Positions 54,717 through 63,848 are shown, counted from the first letter of the stretch. The stretch: 64,000 bases of DNA from JANLSE01 sp038214135 (GCA_038214135.1 JBBQSD010000004.1:42162-106161); one strand, 5' to 3'. Program-made: numbers and translations. The notes: a model not told the origin generated them from the letters alone.

Positions 54717-55677
54717 ATTTGTTGAACCCTGCCTGAATATGTTCTGGCCAGCGTGGTTCTTGCTGCAAACGTTCGCCAACTGCCACTAGATCGGTACTAC
54801 CCTCCCGCAGCGATTGCTCGGCCAACTCAAAATCATCGAGCAGGCCACCGACCAACACTGGCACATCGACAACCGATTTGAGTGCTGATGCAACAGGCAC
54901 ACACCAGCCAGGAAACTGTGCAAGCGGCATATCACTGCCAATGCGCATCACCACCTCAATAAAACTCACACCAGCGCTCGTTAGACGGCGAGCAACCACA
55001 CGTGCATCCTGCAATGAAAGACCACCCGGCATATGTTCTTCGATACCAAGGCGAAGGCCAATCACACAGCGACGCCCAAGCCAAGCGGTGATCGATTCGA
55101 CCACATGCAGAAGTGCTTTCAGCCGCGTTTCGCCAAGTGGTGGCTCAGAGAGGCGATGAAACGGCCCGTTGTCGGCAGTCGAGAGCATAATACCATCGGC
55201 ACCGGCAGCATAGGCACGCCAGGCCGCCATCGTGAATGCATCAGCAAGTGTCGGTAGATGATCATCCGATGTCCAGATCTGATCAAGCATAACAAAGGCC
55301 ACACACTGTTCTTGCGTTATCGACGTGAGGCATTTGCGCAGCGTTGGAATATGGACATCCGCATACAGGCCAACATGAGCAGATTCATGTGTTTGGGGTG
55401 TGACACGAGCAGCCTCAAGCACAATCATGCCAGCCCCACCACGAGCCCGAGCGCGATAGTACGTCTGCAACCGTTGATCAGCAAACCCATCAAGGTTCGC
55501 ATGACCACTCGGCAATGATTCCATAACGATCCGGTTGCGCAAACGCGCCCGGCCCAATGTCAGTGGAGTAAAGAGCCTTTGGGCGGGTGGCATAGCCAAC
55601 TCGGTCGATTCGGGTGCGCTCGGGCGCGACATCCAAGCACTCAACGGTTTCAATCTGTCGCGCTTCGATCTTAGCAC
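54715..55677 (-). CDS. Old-yellow-enzyme-like (NADH:flavin oxidoreductase family) protein, divergent
   Basis: The frame of up to 320 residues has RLFTPLTLGRARLRNRIVME, YYRARARGGAGMIVLEAARV and the later GLRLGIEEH and VPVLVGGLL segments of the FMN barrel family. The usual QLxHxGR reads LDQIWTSDDHLP, and the AAxRAxxAGFDGVEIH part reads AAWRAYAAGADGIMLS, so two substrate-pocket His residues are lost. It is shorter than typical OYE proteins, lacking about 40 residues. It may be a divergent or inactive enzyme. The start is uncertain: GTG at 55677 or ATG at 55593. Confidence 0.7.
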   Translation of the reverse strand: MLRSKRDRLKPLSAWMSRPSAPESTELAMPPAQRLFTPLTLGRARLRNRIVMESLPSGHANLDGFADQRLQTYYRARARGGAGMIVLEAARVTPQTHESAHVGLYADVHIPTLRKCLTSITQEQCVAFVMLDQIWTSDDHLPTLADAFTMAAWRAYAAGADGIMLSTADNGPFHRLSEPPLGETRLKALLHVVESITAWLGRRCVIGLRLGIEEHMPGGLSLQDARVVARRLTSAGVSFIEVVMRIGSDMPLAQFPGWCVPVASALKSVVDVPVLVGGLLDDFELAEQSLREGSTDLVAVGERLQQEPRWPEHIQAGFNK

Positions 55678-56092
55678 CTTTATTCGGCTTGTGTCAAACG
55701 GGGCACAAAGAACAAGGGAACAAGAGGCAAGAGAACAAGAACCGAGTATTCAGGAGTCAGGAGTCAGAATACGGGAGCCAATGCGTATTGTGGTGGACAT
55801 TTTTTGTCAGGAACAGTTCAGTTCCCTCACCCCTGCTGCGCCTCCCCTCTCCCAGTGGGCGAGGGCTGGGGTGAGGTCGGCGCTACGGCACCCAGAGGGT
55901 ACCCGACCCGCAAAGAATGATTGCGCCACGTTAACGTCGGTTGCTCATGCCTCGGCTGTGATCGAACTGCCTTGGTGGCTGTTTGTTTGGTCAGATGCAA
56001 TATCTTGCGTCTCTACGGATTCGTACCTTGGTTCTTGGTTCTTGGTTCTGTCAACATTCTGACTCCTGACTTCAAGAAATATGCGCACAAAC
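55678..56092. repeat. Repeat-filled spacer
   Basis: The gap holds AACAAGAGGCAAGAGAACAA (55719), TATTCAGGAGTCAGGAGTCA (55748), a CCTCACCCC-type hairpin (55824-55876), half of the GTAGAGACGC family (GCGTCTCTACGG, 56005) and TTCTTGGTTCTTGGTTCT (56032). No gene is seen; a 176-codon frame across it has no family likeness and is made of repeats. Confidence 0.55.
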
Positions 56093-56132
56093 AGAAACGG
56101 AGCAATACCCATGAAGGCATCGCTCCGTTTCT
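56093..56132 (-). terminator. Rho-independent-like terminator of the YggT gene
   Basis: AGAAACGGAGCAAT (56093-56106) pairs with ATCGCTCCGTTTCT (56119-56132) with one mismatch around a 12-base loop. On the minus strand the stem is followed by GTTTGTG, weakly T-rich, 31 bases past the YggT stop. Confidence 0.65.
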
Positions 56133-56163
56133 CAGAACAATCTTGAGAATCGCTGTATAGCGC

Positions 56164-56667
56164 TTACGAGTCGCCAGTAACCGTCGGGCGCACTGGTGCA
56201 TAGATCAACTCGACCAGGCGAGCAAGCCCATAGGCGAGCAGGGAATAGACAACAATGCCAACCAGGGAGGCCCATTCAAACACGGAGCTACCAAGCTCGG
56301 GTTCGGCGAATATACCAAGGAATGGCATAACGAATATCCTACTCATACCATAGATAAGGTTGACAAACGGGCTGGTATCATTGGCCCCGAGCAGTAAGAG
56401 CACAAAACGAATAAACAGCAGCACATTGATGGCACCAAAGATAAAGTAGATGATCTGTCTAATACGTGTAACACTCTTACCCCGTTGTGTAGCGTCGCTC
56501 GGTACACTGACGTGCTCCGAACGCACAACCCGCTCACCAGCAGGCCCAGATACCCGCTCCTGGTATATATCCTGTGCAGGAACATCGGCTGCTGGATCGT
56601 TTACCGTTTCACGGTACACATCAGTCCGTGTTGATCCCGGAGCCGGGTTAGTGTTGCGTTCAGTCAT
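56164..56667 (-). CDS. YggT-family membrane protein
   Basis: This 167-residue protein has a hydrophilic N-terminal half (about 1-75) with repeated VYRETVNDP and IYQERVSGP phrases, then YggT-type helices with FIRFVLLLLGANDTSPFVNLIY. The role of YggT proteins is not well set; some affect osmotic stress or cell division. The start is the ATG at 56667, with AAGGAGTACCC before it. A terminator-like hairpin follows. Confidence 0.85.
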   Translation of the reverse strand: MTERNTNPAPGSTRTDVYRETVNDPAADVPAQDIYQERVSGPAGERVVRSEHVSVPSDATQRGKSVTRIRQIIYFIFGAINVLLFIRFVLLLLGANDTSPFVNLIYGMSRIFVMPFLGIFAEPELGSSVFEWASLVGIVVYSLLAYGLARLVELIYAPVRPTVTGDS

Positions 56668-57203
56668 GGGTACTCCTTCACAGTGCTGCGGTGTGTGCAT
56701 TGCTACAGTTTCGATACCGCATCAGGCTCACACTCATTCTCAAGATTGAGATTTGAGTTGGTGGCTATCTCCACACTAGCAAGAAGTGTGCCAGTTCGTT
56801 TGTTGGTGATCGGGCGGCGGCTACGCACGGCGGGCGTTTTACCACTACGTGTGGCGAGCTTTTTTGCCGCTGCGCGCGGCAGGCGTTTCTTGCCAGGAAA
56901 CGTTCCTCTTTTCCTCATTGCCGTTCGTGGCGGGCGTATGCGCTACGCCCCTACAGGCATGGGAGACAATGGGGCCATGGGCGTTGCATTGCCATCGGGT
57001 TTAATCATTCGCAGCCGAGGCATGACCAACCGGCATTGAGAAACCGCCCTGAACGCCTGCCGCGCGCAGCGGCCTATCAAAGAGTTTGACGCTATTCCTG
57101 GCTCGTGCTAGACTAAGCAAGACGCGCCGGGAACCCGCGCGCTGTTTTTATGTGCATTGATCAATCAATTGATGAACTATTACGATGTAAAGAGGTGCCA
57201 ACT
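56668..57203. other. Divergent spacer with promoter at its right end
   Basis: The 535-base gap has a minus-strand 71-codon basic frame (56703-56918) that I do not accept as a gene, a GGGCGTATGCGCTACGCCCC repeat (56933), CGCGCGCAGCGGCC near 57061 and the promoter at 57086-57114. Confidence 0.45.
57086..57114 (+). promoter_or_regulatory. Sigma70-type promoter of the NDK-like gene
   Basis: TTGACG (57086-57091) and TAGACT (57109-57114) are exactly 17 bases apart. RNA would start near 57121, about 80 bases before the GTG start at 57204. Confidence 0.65.
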
Positions 57204-58214
57204 GTGACAACCCATAGCGAACTGGCGACGATGATTGCCAGCAAAGCCGCCGCATGCGATGATGTCGAGATTCTGATTCAACCAAGCGTCGGCAGCGGCG
57301 ATTGGAAGAACGAGCTGGTGATGTTTATTAAGCCAGAGGCCTTTATGCTGTCGGATAGTGAGCATACAGCACGAATTGTTGATCTGACGCTGGCCAAACT
57401 GGCGGATTTCGATGCCGAGGTCGCTGGCGTGCTGCTGATCGGCGGGGCTGTGCTGGATCGGCTTGAGATTATGAGTGCTCATTATGGCATGATCAATCGG
57501 CTTTCGCGCACGGCCTCACAATCGCTGAGTGATGAGGATCGGGCCAAAATTGCCGCAACACTCGATCTCGATATCAGTGGCTACGATATTCTTGGTGGCC
57601 ATGAGTACCTGGCCCAATATCCGAACGAGACATCCAAAGATCTGGATAAACTCTGGTTTGCTGGCCGCTCAACCAAGATCCGCAGTGGCTTCTATGTGAA
57701 AACTGCCGATAGGGGTGATCGCAAGATTATTCTGGTGAATGCATTCCATCCCGAGCAGCTCAATCATTTCATTGATCCAACCCACCGGATCGCGCTGTTT
57801 CTGATCCACTCGAACAATGGCTGGTCGGCGCTGAAGAACTCGATGGTTGGGGCAACCTTCCCCGATAAGGCCGAACCAGGATCGATCCGCGGAACCCTGT
57901 ATGCGAACCCAGGCGAATATGGCTTCGAGAGCGTCTCGATTGCCAATAATGCCGTTCACCTCTCGGCTGGCCCGTTCGAGGGTTTGTTTGAAATCAATAA
58001 TTTCCTTGGTAAGATCCTCAAGCTCGACCCAACCACAACCCAGCCACATGCGGTACGCCAGATGGTTGCACAGGGGTTGACGGTTGAACAGGCGTTGGGC
58101 TCGCTCAATAACCCAATTGTGACAGAGAACCCCAAGCCGACAGATCTGTTCAGCGCAACCGAAGACCTGGACACAGCGGCGGCAATTGAGATCTATGCGA
58201 ATTACCTGAAATAG
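57204..58214 (+). CDS. Enlarged nucleoside-diphosphate-kinase-like protein
   Basis: The 336-residue protein resembles NDK in two separated parts. The first has LVMFIKPEAFML (NDK: xxIKPDxV) and the HYGMINRLS region. The second has NSMVGATFPDKAEPGSIRGTL (NDK: xxxGATNPAxAxPGTIRGD) and NNAVHLSAGP, matching the catalytic His loop NxxHGSD with the His kept. About 100 residues lie between the parts (about 115-215) where NDK has few, and the total is about twice that of NDK. It may be a kinase with an added regulatory part. I start it at the GTG at 57204, which has AGAGGTG upstream, rather than the ATG at 57150. Confidence 0.75.
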   Translation: MTTHSELATMIASKAAACDDVEILIQPSVGSGDWKNELVMFIKPEAFMLSDSEHTARIVDLTLAKLADFDAEVAGVLLIGGAVLDRLEIMSAHYGMINRLSRTASQSLSDEDRAKIAATLDLDISGYDILGGHEYLAQYPNETSKDLDKLWFAGRSTKIRSGFYVKTADRGDRKIILVNAFHPEQLNHFIDPTHRIALFLIHSNNGWSALKNSMVGATFPDKAEPGSIRGTLYANPGEYGFESVSIANNAVHLSAGPFEGLFEINNFLGKILKLDPTTTQPHAVRQMVAQGLTVEQALGSLNNPIVTENPKPTDLFSATEDLDTAAAIEIYANYLK

Positions 58215-58600
58215 GTTTCCTTTCGAGCTCGTTCTGCAGGGAACCGTTCGCATCTCGCATGGATGCCGCTGTGCGCGGCAGGCACCAGGAAACCGGTCGG
58301 CACGGTTTCCTGGACCTTCCCTCGGCCAGGGACGCTTGTCCCTGGACCCTGAATGGACCATCATGGCTCACCAGCGTCCATTGGTCATGCCTCGGCTGCG
58401 ATCTATGGTTGTTGGTGATATTCATTTGGGCGAACACGAGGTTCGCCCCTACGTGATTGCTTGGTTCTCTTGTTCCTTTGTTCAGGGTGTCGTTCTTGGT
58501 TCGTGGTGGGCAGACACATGGGTCGGCACCCTACACGGGTTCTTGGTATTCTGACTCCTGACTCCTGAATACTTGGTTCTTGTTCTCAGCTATGTTCACA
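58215..58600. repeat. Repeat-filled spacer between convergent genes
   Basis: GCCGCTGTGCGCGGCAGGC (58267), GAAACCGGTCGGCACGGTTTC (58289, split by its centre), GGGACGCTTGTCCC then CCTGGACCCTGAATGG (58339), GGGCGAACACGAGGTTCGCCC-like arms (58429), GTGGGCAGACACATGGGTCG (58504) and CTGACTCCTGACTCCTGAAT (58551) follow one another. I see no gene. Confidence 0.6.
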
Positions 58601-59068
58601 TCACCGACGCACCTCTGGCGGCACCCGTTCGAGCCAGCCAACCTCCAACACACCCCACAGCCCGATCAGGATTGCCTCTGCGGCATCGTGACGTAGCGCG
58701 GTTGGGCGCGGGGCTTCCGACCATGCGATTACGCGGCGGGCGAGATCATCGGCATGCTGTTTGGCCTGCAACCCGCTGCGCTGCTCACGAGCATAGAGCA
58801 ACTTTTCGCGCCAGGTCTCGGCGTCGATCTGAATCAGGCACAACCCGCGCCGTACCACCGCCTTCTCCCAGATTTCGGCTAATTGGCCGCCGCCTTCGAT
58901 CACAACGATTTCGAGATCGGGAAGCTCTGCCAGAACGGTTGGAGCGCCCTTACGTAGGCGCGCAGGCGCACCAAAGTTGTGTGAGCGGTACGAAACCAAA
59001 CGGCCATCAGCGCGATAGATTGCCAGGCCCGTTCGAAGCCCAAGATCAACCGCAAGCAGGGTCGGCAT
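58601..59068 (-). CDS. RuvC-like (RNase H fold) nuclease domain protein
   Basis: This 155-residue protein has the RNase H fold acid residues of RuvC: Asp in LLAVDLGLRTGLAIY, Glu in IVVIEGGG, and Asp in RHDAAEAILIGLW. This is close to RuvC/YqgF-type nucleases but shorter than RuvC (about 170) and in a different context, without ruvA or ruvB. It may cut branched DNA or be a relative used elsewhere. Start is the ATG at 59068 or one at 59077. Confidence 0.75.
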   Translation of the reverse strand: MPTLLAVDLGLRTGLAIYRADGRLVSYRSHNFGAPARLRKGAPTVLAELPDLEIVVIEGGGQLAEIWEKAVVRRGLCLIQIDAETWREKLLYAREQRSGLQAKQHADDLARRVIAWSEAPRPTALRHDAAEAILIGLWGVLEVGWLERVPPEVRR

Positions 59069-59175
59069 CAGAATCAACCCCTATACATTGTGGCTTGACG
59101 AAGCCCGCCATAGCGTGCTAGCATCATTCGTATCGTTCGCCGCAACCTATCGTGATCACAACAAGAGGTGTAGCC

Positions 59176-61086
59176 GTGTCACAGGAATATCCCACAACCG
59201 GCATGCCACCAATGATTGGCAAGATGCTGTCGATCCCTGAGTGGCTTGATTACATCGCCAACTACCAATTTAGCGCTCTGAAACCAACCAAGGTTGTGCT
59301 CCACCACACATGGGTTCCAACAATTGAGCAATGGCATGGTCTCACTTCTATGAAGAACATGCAGACCTACTATGGCAACAAGGGTTGGACATCCGCGCCG
59401 CATGCCTATATCGGCCCGGATGGTATCTGGCTGTTTACTCCACTGCGCGATATTGGCATTCATGCCAATGCTGGCAATGGCAGCCGCGCCGCTGGATGGT
59501 ATTCAATAGGGATCGAGATGGTCGGCAACTACGATAATGTCCGCCCGAGTGGCGCTATCTGGGAAGCCGCCAAAGCGATGATGGGCGGCATCTCGCGCAA
59601 GCTCGGCATTGCACCACGCAACCTCATCTCATTCCATCGTGAGTATAACACTGCCAAAAGCTGCCCTGGCTGGGCTGTCACCAAAGATTGGGTGTTCGCT
59701 GAAGTCGAGGGCTGGCTGGCTAACCATACCGGCGGCGGGGCGAGCGTACCAACCGGGGTGATTGGCAGCCCAACTCCTGATGTCGAGCATCTTGGTGAGC
59801 TCATCCTCGATCAGAGCTTTGCTCGGCGGGCTGAGGGCTATAACGAGGCATGGGCCTTTCATCTGTTTGCTATCCAGAATAATCTTGGCTTCCCGACTGC
59901 TAAAAGCCAGATGCTGACCGCCGAAGGCAAAACGATCAACTATCAGCCATTCGCCCGCGATACACTCTATTGCGAAGTTCCAAACTGGGGCGATGTGCAT
60001 CGCCTTTCCGAATTGCTTGCTGGCAGTATTCCACCCGCTGGAACGCTTGGACGAGCGCTATTGGATGCAACCTATCAGACTGGTGGGGCTGTCTTTCACC
60101 CTGAATGGGCCTTCCACCAATATGCAATGGCTGGCGCATCACTTGGCCCACCACTGGCCGAGAGCAAAACCGTTGCTGCCAATGGTGTGACATATAGCTA
60201 CCAGGTGTATGCAACCGATACGATCTACAGCCCTGGAACGGATTGGAGCAATATCAAGCGACTGAGCGCATTGGTAGGTAGCAGCAATGCTGCCGATGTC
60301 AATCTGCGGAATGCGTTGGTTGGCAAGACGTATGAGACCGCTGGGATGCAGTATCACCCCGAGTGGGCTTTCCATCAGATGGCATTCCAGCTTGCGCTTG
60401 GCGCACCACTTGGTAAGGCCGATCCGGTTTCAATGGGAACCAGCCAGTATAACTTCCAGGTGTATGCCACCGATACATTGTATAATGTGATCCCCAATTG
60501 GAGTGATGTCAAACAACTTTCGAGCCTGATCAAAACTGGGCCGCGCCGTGCCGTGCTTGCTGCCGATGATGCGCCAGCAGTTCGGCGTGCCGTGCTTTCC
60601 GCCGATGTCGTCTATGATCCACAGCTGAAAGAACATTATATCGTTCGCTATAGCGTTCCTGGAATTGGTGCAACCGCTGCTGGGAGCCGAAGCGGTGCCA
60701 AGATTGCCGCGATTGTGCTGCATGGCGATAGTGGCCCGGCTGAAGAAGTATTGGCCCGCATGGCTGCGCCTGGCGCAAAGATGCTCACCCATTATTACAT
60801 TGCGGCGGACAGCCAGATATACCAGCTTGTCAGTGATAAACTGGCGGCTCGCCATGCTGGAATGGCAACATGGCAGGGGCGCCGCCGGAATATAAACCGT
60901 ATCAGCCTTGGGATTGCGATAGAGCGACCAAGGCGTGGCTTTACGAGCAAACAGATTGCGGCACTGAAAGATCTGGTAAGCACACTCCGAAGCACCTACA
61001 ACATTCCTTCGACAGCAATCCTGCGCTGGGGTGATCTCGCATCCGGCAAAGGCGGCGATCTGAGCGGCCTACCTAATGAATTTTGA
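59176..61086 (+). CDS. PGRP/amidase_2 protein with LGFP-like repeats and a second, degenerate amidase domain
   Basis: The 636-residue protein starts with GTG at 59176 (AGAGGTG upstream). Residues about 20-205 are an N-acetylmuramoyl-L-alanine amidase_2 domain with LHHTW (H43, H44), FHREYN (H154) and SCPGW (C163), so zinc can bind. Three repeats follow (about 220-515), each with WAFHxxA, LGxPL and a YATDTxY ending, like LGFP-type wall-binding repeats. The last 120 residues form another amidase-like domain (AIVLHGDSGPAE, THYYIAADSQIYQLV) where the later His and Cys are changed (LRWGDLASGKGGDLSG), so it is probably inactive. No signal peptide is seen, which is odd for a wall enzyme. It is followed by the CHAT gene. 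Confidence 0.85.
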   Translation: MSQEYPTTGMPPMIGKMLSIPEWLDYIANYQFSALKPTKVVLHHTWVPTIEQWHGLTSMKNMQTYYGNKGWTSAPHAYIGPDGIWLFTPLRDIGIHANAGNGSRAAGWYSIGIEMVGNYDNVRPSGAIWEAAKAMMGGISRKLGIAPRNLISFHREYNTAKSCPGWAVTKDWVFAEVEGWLANHTGGGASVPTGVIGSPTPDVEHLGELILDQSFARRAEGYNEAWAFHLFAIQNNLGFPTAKSQMLTAEGKTINYQPFARDTLYCEVPNWGDVHRLSELLAGSIPPAGTLGRALLDATYQTGGAVFHPEWAFHQYAMAGASLGPPLAESKTVAANGVTYSYQVYATDTIYSPGTDWSNIKRLSALVGSSNAADVNLRNALVGKTYETAGMQYHPEWAFHQMAFQLALGAPLGKADPVSMGTSQYNFQVYATDTLYNVIPNWSDVKQLSSLIKTGPRRAVLAADDAPAVRRAVLSADVVYDPQLKEHYIVRYSVPGIGATAAGSRSGAKIAAIVLHGDSGPAEEVLARMAAPGAKMLTHYYIAADSQIYQLVSDKLAARHAGMATWQGRRRNINRISLGIAIERPRRGFTSKQIAALKDLVSTLRSTYNIPSTAILRWGDLASGKGGDLSGLPNEF

Positions 61087-61092
61087 TAACCA

Positions 61093-61300
61093 ACGTCTAG
61101 AACCAATACCTTTCGAATAACAGGCTGTTCGGCTCTTACCCTCACCCCAACCCCTCTCCCACTGCGGGGAGAGGGGCTCTGCGCGGCATTGGAATGCGGT
61201 GTCCCCTTCTCCCCAGTGTGGGAGAAGGGGCGAGGGGATGAGGGGAAATAGTGTGCTTGGCATACACGATTCGTTATTTGAAAGGTATTACGTCTAGAAC
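61093..61300. mobile_element. MITE-like element with inverted ends and flanking direct repeats
   Basis: AATACCTTTCGAATAAC (61105-61121) and GTTATTTGAAAGGTATT (61273-61289) are 17-base inverted ends with one mismatch. They are flanked by identical ACGTCTAGAAC (61093-61103 and 61290-61300), which look like a target duplication. The 150 bases inside are a CCTCACCCC-type palindrome array. The left flank has one extra C. A TCTAGA palindrome inside the flanking repeat means the repeats could also be part of the inverted ends. Confidence 0.6.
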
Positions 61301-61326
61301 ACCTTAGGTAAGAAGAGGAGCAACGA

Positions 61327-63645
61327 ATGCCAATCGACTTCAATGTGCTGAAGCTAAATACCGAATTCATTATTGTCACCGCCGACACAATGGTTGGCGC
61401 AGCCTATGCCCTCATGCCCAAAGAAACCCGTGAGAAGCTGGCCTTTAGCTATGTGCTGGCACCATTACCGGATGGCAGGTATTTCGCGGCACGCTGGGTC
61501 GAGATCGAAGAGATTGGCCGCCGCTTCGGCGCAGGGCAATTGCGCGCAATCAAACTGACTGACATCGCCGCCCTGCCAGCACCAACAACCCCACCATTGC
61601 CTGGTGGCTACCCAAAGCTGGCCGAATATTCATTTGCTGATCTCCTGCGCCTACTGACACCAGCAGAGGCGGTTGAGAAGAGCCAGACAACAACACAGGA
61701 AGCGCGCCAGATCCGCGATTCGAACCCAGGTAAGCGGATTGTCATCCTTGATAATGGCACGGTAGTTGGGCTGATTATCCTCGAAATGCTCTCCGGCGAT
61801 ACCGTTGGTAACGACCCATTCAAGCGTGGTGGTGCGGTCCTGAATATTCCAGATGGCCCTGTGACCGACCGAAGCGCGGGAGATACGATCACGGCATTGC
61901 CAAGCGCGGATACTCCAACCACAGGAGCGGTTACTGCATCCATAGCAGCCGCTACCCCAGCGGCAAAGCGGGTCTTCAACTATTGGCTGAACGCACTCGA
62001 TGAGCAGGGCAATGGCACGCCACTCACGCCGACCACGCCACTGCAGAAGGGCCGTGTCTACGAACTGAAGATCAACCTTGCTAAACCAAATGATCGTTCA
62101 TTCGCACAGAGCAGCGCGGCAGGTGTGGATGAGGCCGAAGCGGGCATGGCCCCCGAACGCGAATTCTATGATATTCTGATTGTGCTTTCGACAAGCGATT
62201 TCACCCTGTATGGCAGTACCGAACAGACACTCACCGTCTGGCGGGGTAGTTTCTCCAAGAATGCCGTCTCATTTGCGTTCGAATCGGTGAACGATCTGAA
62301 AGATGGGAACGGCACGATATCGGCGCACTTCTTTATTGATGGGCGTTGCTTCCAAGAGATCCAGTTTAATCTGAGGGTTGGTGGGAAGGCCAGTCGAGAT
62401 CCCGCTCTGACGATCAATGAGATCCGTGGCAAATCGCTTGCCAGCATCATGCGCCAAGCGGCCAATGCGGTAGCGCCAGCTGCCGATAGTTCGCCCATCA
62501 ATCTGGTGATCATCAAAGAAGCAGCCGGCTATAAGTTCATTCTTGGCGGTGCTGGCGTTACACGTGCAACCCTCAATCTTAGTGAGGCACAGATTGCCGA
62601 GCAGATCGGCAAGGCCCGCAACACACTGCTACAGATCGTCGATACCCTGGCAAATGGCGAAGCGATATACCAGAGTGAAGTAACTAACATTCCAGAGGCC
62701 GTTCATAAAAGCTCGCTCAAGGCACTGGCTGCCCAGGGCTTTCTGCTATTCCAGCGGCTGTTCTATGGTGCCGGTATGGGGCCTGATGCCAAGGCGATGG
62801 GCGATCTGCTCAAGAAGATCTCGAAGGAGCGCAAGCTGCATATTGAGATCATCGCCGAACGCTTCATCTTCCCCTGGTCGATCTTGTTCGTTGGCGATCC
62901 GCGAGCTGCGACCATCGACCCGCAGGATTTCTGGGGCTTCAAGCATGTGATCGAATATATGCCGGAATTCAGCGTCGCTACGCCAGTGAACTTTGCGCCA
63001 GAAATCCGCGTTGGTGCAAAGCTGCCAATGACCTTCGTGGCCAATACGCATATCGATGATCAACTCCTACAGAATAGCTACCCAGCCGTGATTGCGCCAC
63101 AGATGACATTCTTCAACAAGCTCGATACGGTTGATGTGCAGCAGATCACCACCACGGACGAGTTCTTCACCCTGCTCAGTAATCCCGATGCACCGCCATT
63201 GATCTATATCAACTGCCATGCGGTCAGTAATCAGGTTGGTGAGAAGGGCGGCGTGTATGACTCGATGCTGCAACTGACAGACAAAACGATCAGTATTGAT
63301 GATCTCGATCTTTTTGCACCACCATTTGATGGCGGCCTAAAAAATGGGCCATTGGTGTTCATCAATGCCTGCCAGAGCGCCGAACTCAGCCCGTATATGT
63401 ATGCGGGGCTTGTTCCGGCTATGATCCAGCGTGGTGCTCGCGGCGTGATCGGCACCGAAGTCAATACACCAGCATTGTTTGCCGCCGAATTCGCCCAGAC
63501 GTTTATCGAGCGCTTCAGTAAAGGCAATACGCCAATCGGCCAGCTACTCCTTGATCTGCGCACTGAGTACCTGACGACCAAGAACAATATTATGCCGCTG
63601 CTGTATGCGCTATATAGTAGTGGTGAACTGGTGGTGAAGCGGTAG
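61327..63645 (+). CDS. CHAT-domain (caspase-like) protein
   Basis: This 772-residue protein ends in a CHAT peptidase domain (about 500-770) with catalytic H631 (IYINCHAVS) and C682 (VFINACQSAE). A possible CBS-like N-terminal piece (LRAIKLTDIAALP and RIVILDNGTVVGLIIL), a beta-rich middle part (about 215-365) and a helical part (about 365-490) precede it. CHAT proteases act in several bacterial defence or death systems, cutting a partner after a signal. Here no known partner is adjacent; the upstream amidase protein is the nearest. AAGAAGAGGAGCAACG lies before the ATG, so the start is firm. Confidence 0.85.
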   Translation: MPIDFNVLKLNTEFIIVTADTMVGAAYALMPKETREKLAFSYVLAPLPDGRYFAARWVEIEEIGRRFGAGQLRAIKLTDIAALPAPTTPPLPGGYPKLAEYSFADLLRLLTPAEAVEKSQTTTQEARQIRDSNPGKRIVILDNGTVVGLIILEMLSGDTVGNDPFKRGGAVLNIPDGPVTDRSAGDTITALPSADTPTTGAVTASIAAATPAAKRVFNYWLNALDEQGNGTPLTPTTPLQKGRVYELKINLAKPNDRSFAQSSAAGVDEAEAGMAPEREFYDILIVLSTSDFTLYGSTEQTLTVWRGSFSKNAVSFAFESVNDLKDGNGTISAHFFIDGRCFQEIQFNLRVGGKASRDPALTINEIRGKSLASIMRQAANAVAPAADSSPINLVIIKEAAGYKFILGGAGVTRATLNLSEAQIAEQIGKARNTLLQIVDTLANGEAIYQSEVTNIPEAVHKSSLKALAAQGFLLFQRLFYGAGMGPDAKAMGDLLKKISKERKLHIEIIAERFIFPWSILFVGDPRAATIDPQDFWGFKHVIEYMPEFSVATPVNFAPEIRVGAKLPMTFVANTHIDDQLLQNSYPAVIAPQMTFFNKLDTVDVQQITTTDEFFTLLSNPDAPPLIYINCHAVSNQVGEKGGVYDSMLQLTDKTISIDDLDLFAPPFDGGLKNGPLVFINACQSAELSPYMYAGLVPAMIQRGARGVIGTEVNTPALFAAEFAQTFIERFSKGNTPIGQLLLDLRTEYLTTKNNIMPLLYALYSSGELVVKR

Positions 63646-63835
63646 GAGCGCTAATAACATGTTCCCTCATCCCCTGGCCCCTTCTCCCATTGCCAGGGAG
63701 AAGGGGAATAGCGCATTACCATACCGTGCATGGCCCCTCTCCCCGTGTGGGAGAGGGGTTGGGGTGAGGGGTGCAGGGATAGCATAATAGGTAGCTTAAT
63801 GCGTGGCGCGCTATAGCGTGCCCGTACGACTCCGG
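63646..63835. repeat. CCTCACCCC-family hairpin array
   Basis: CCCCTTCTCCCATTGCCAGG with GGAGAAGGGG and CCCCTCTCCCCGTGTGGGAG with AGGGG form two neighbouring hairpins (63675-63768), much like the inside of the 61105-61289 element. They follow the CHAT stop. Confidence 0.6.
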
Positions 63836-63836
63836 A

Positions 63837-63848
63837 TTCAGGTATAAT
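63837..63848 (+). promoter_or_regulatory. Putative -10 element of a leaderless promoter
   Basis: TTCAGGTATAAT ends 7 bases before the ATG at 63856, as at 24926-24937. RNA would start at or just before the ATG. No clear -35 is seen. Confidence 0.5.

Noticed and set aside
55535..56062. 175-codon plus-strand frame
   Set aside because: It is made of dispersed repeats and overlaps the OYE-like gene on the other strand.
56703..56918. 71-codon basic frame on the minus strand upstream of YggT
   Set aside because: There is no ribosome site, it overlaps a repeat, and the likely YggT promoter region lies here. A small basic protein cannot be fully excluded.
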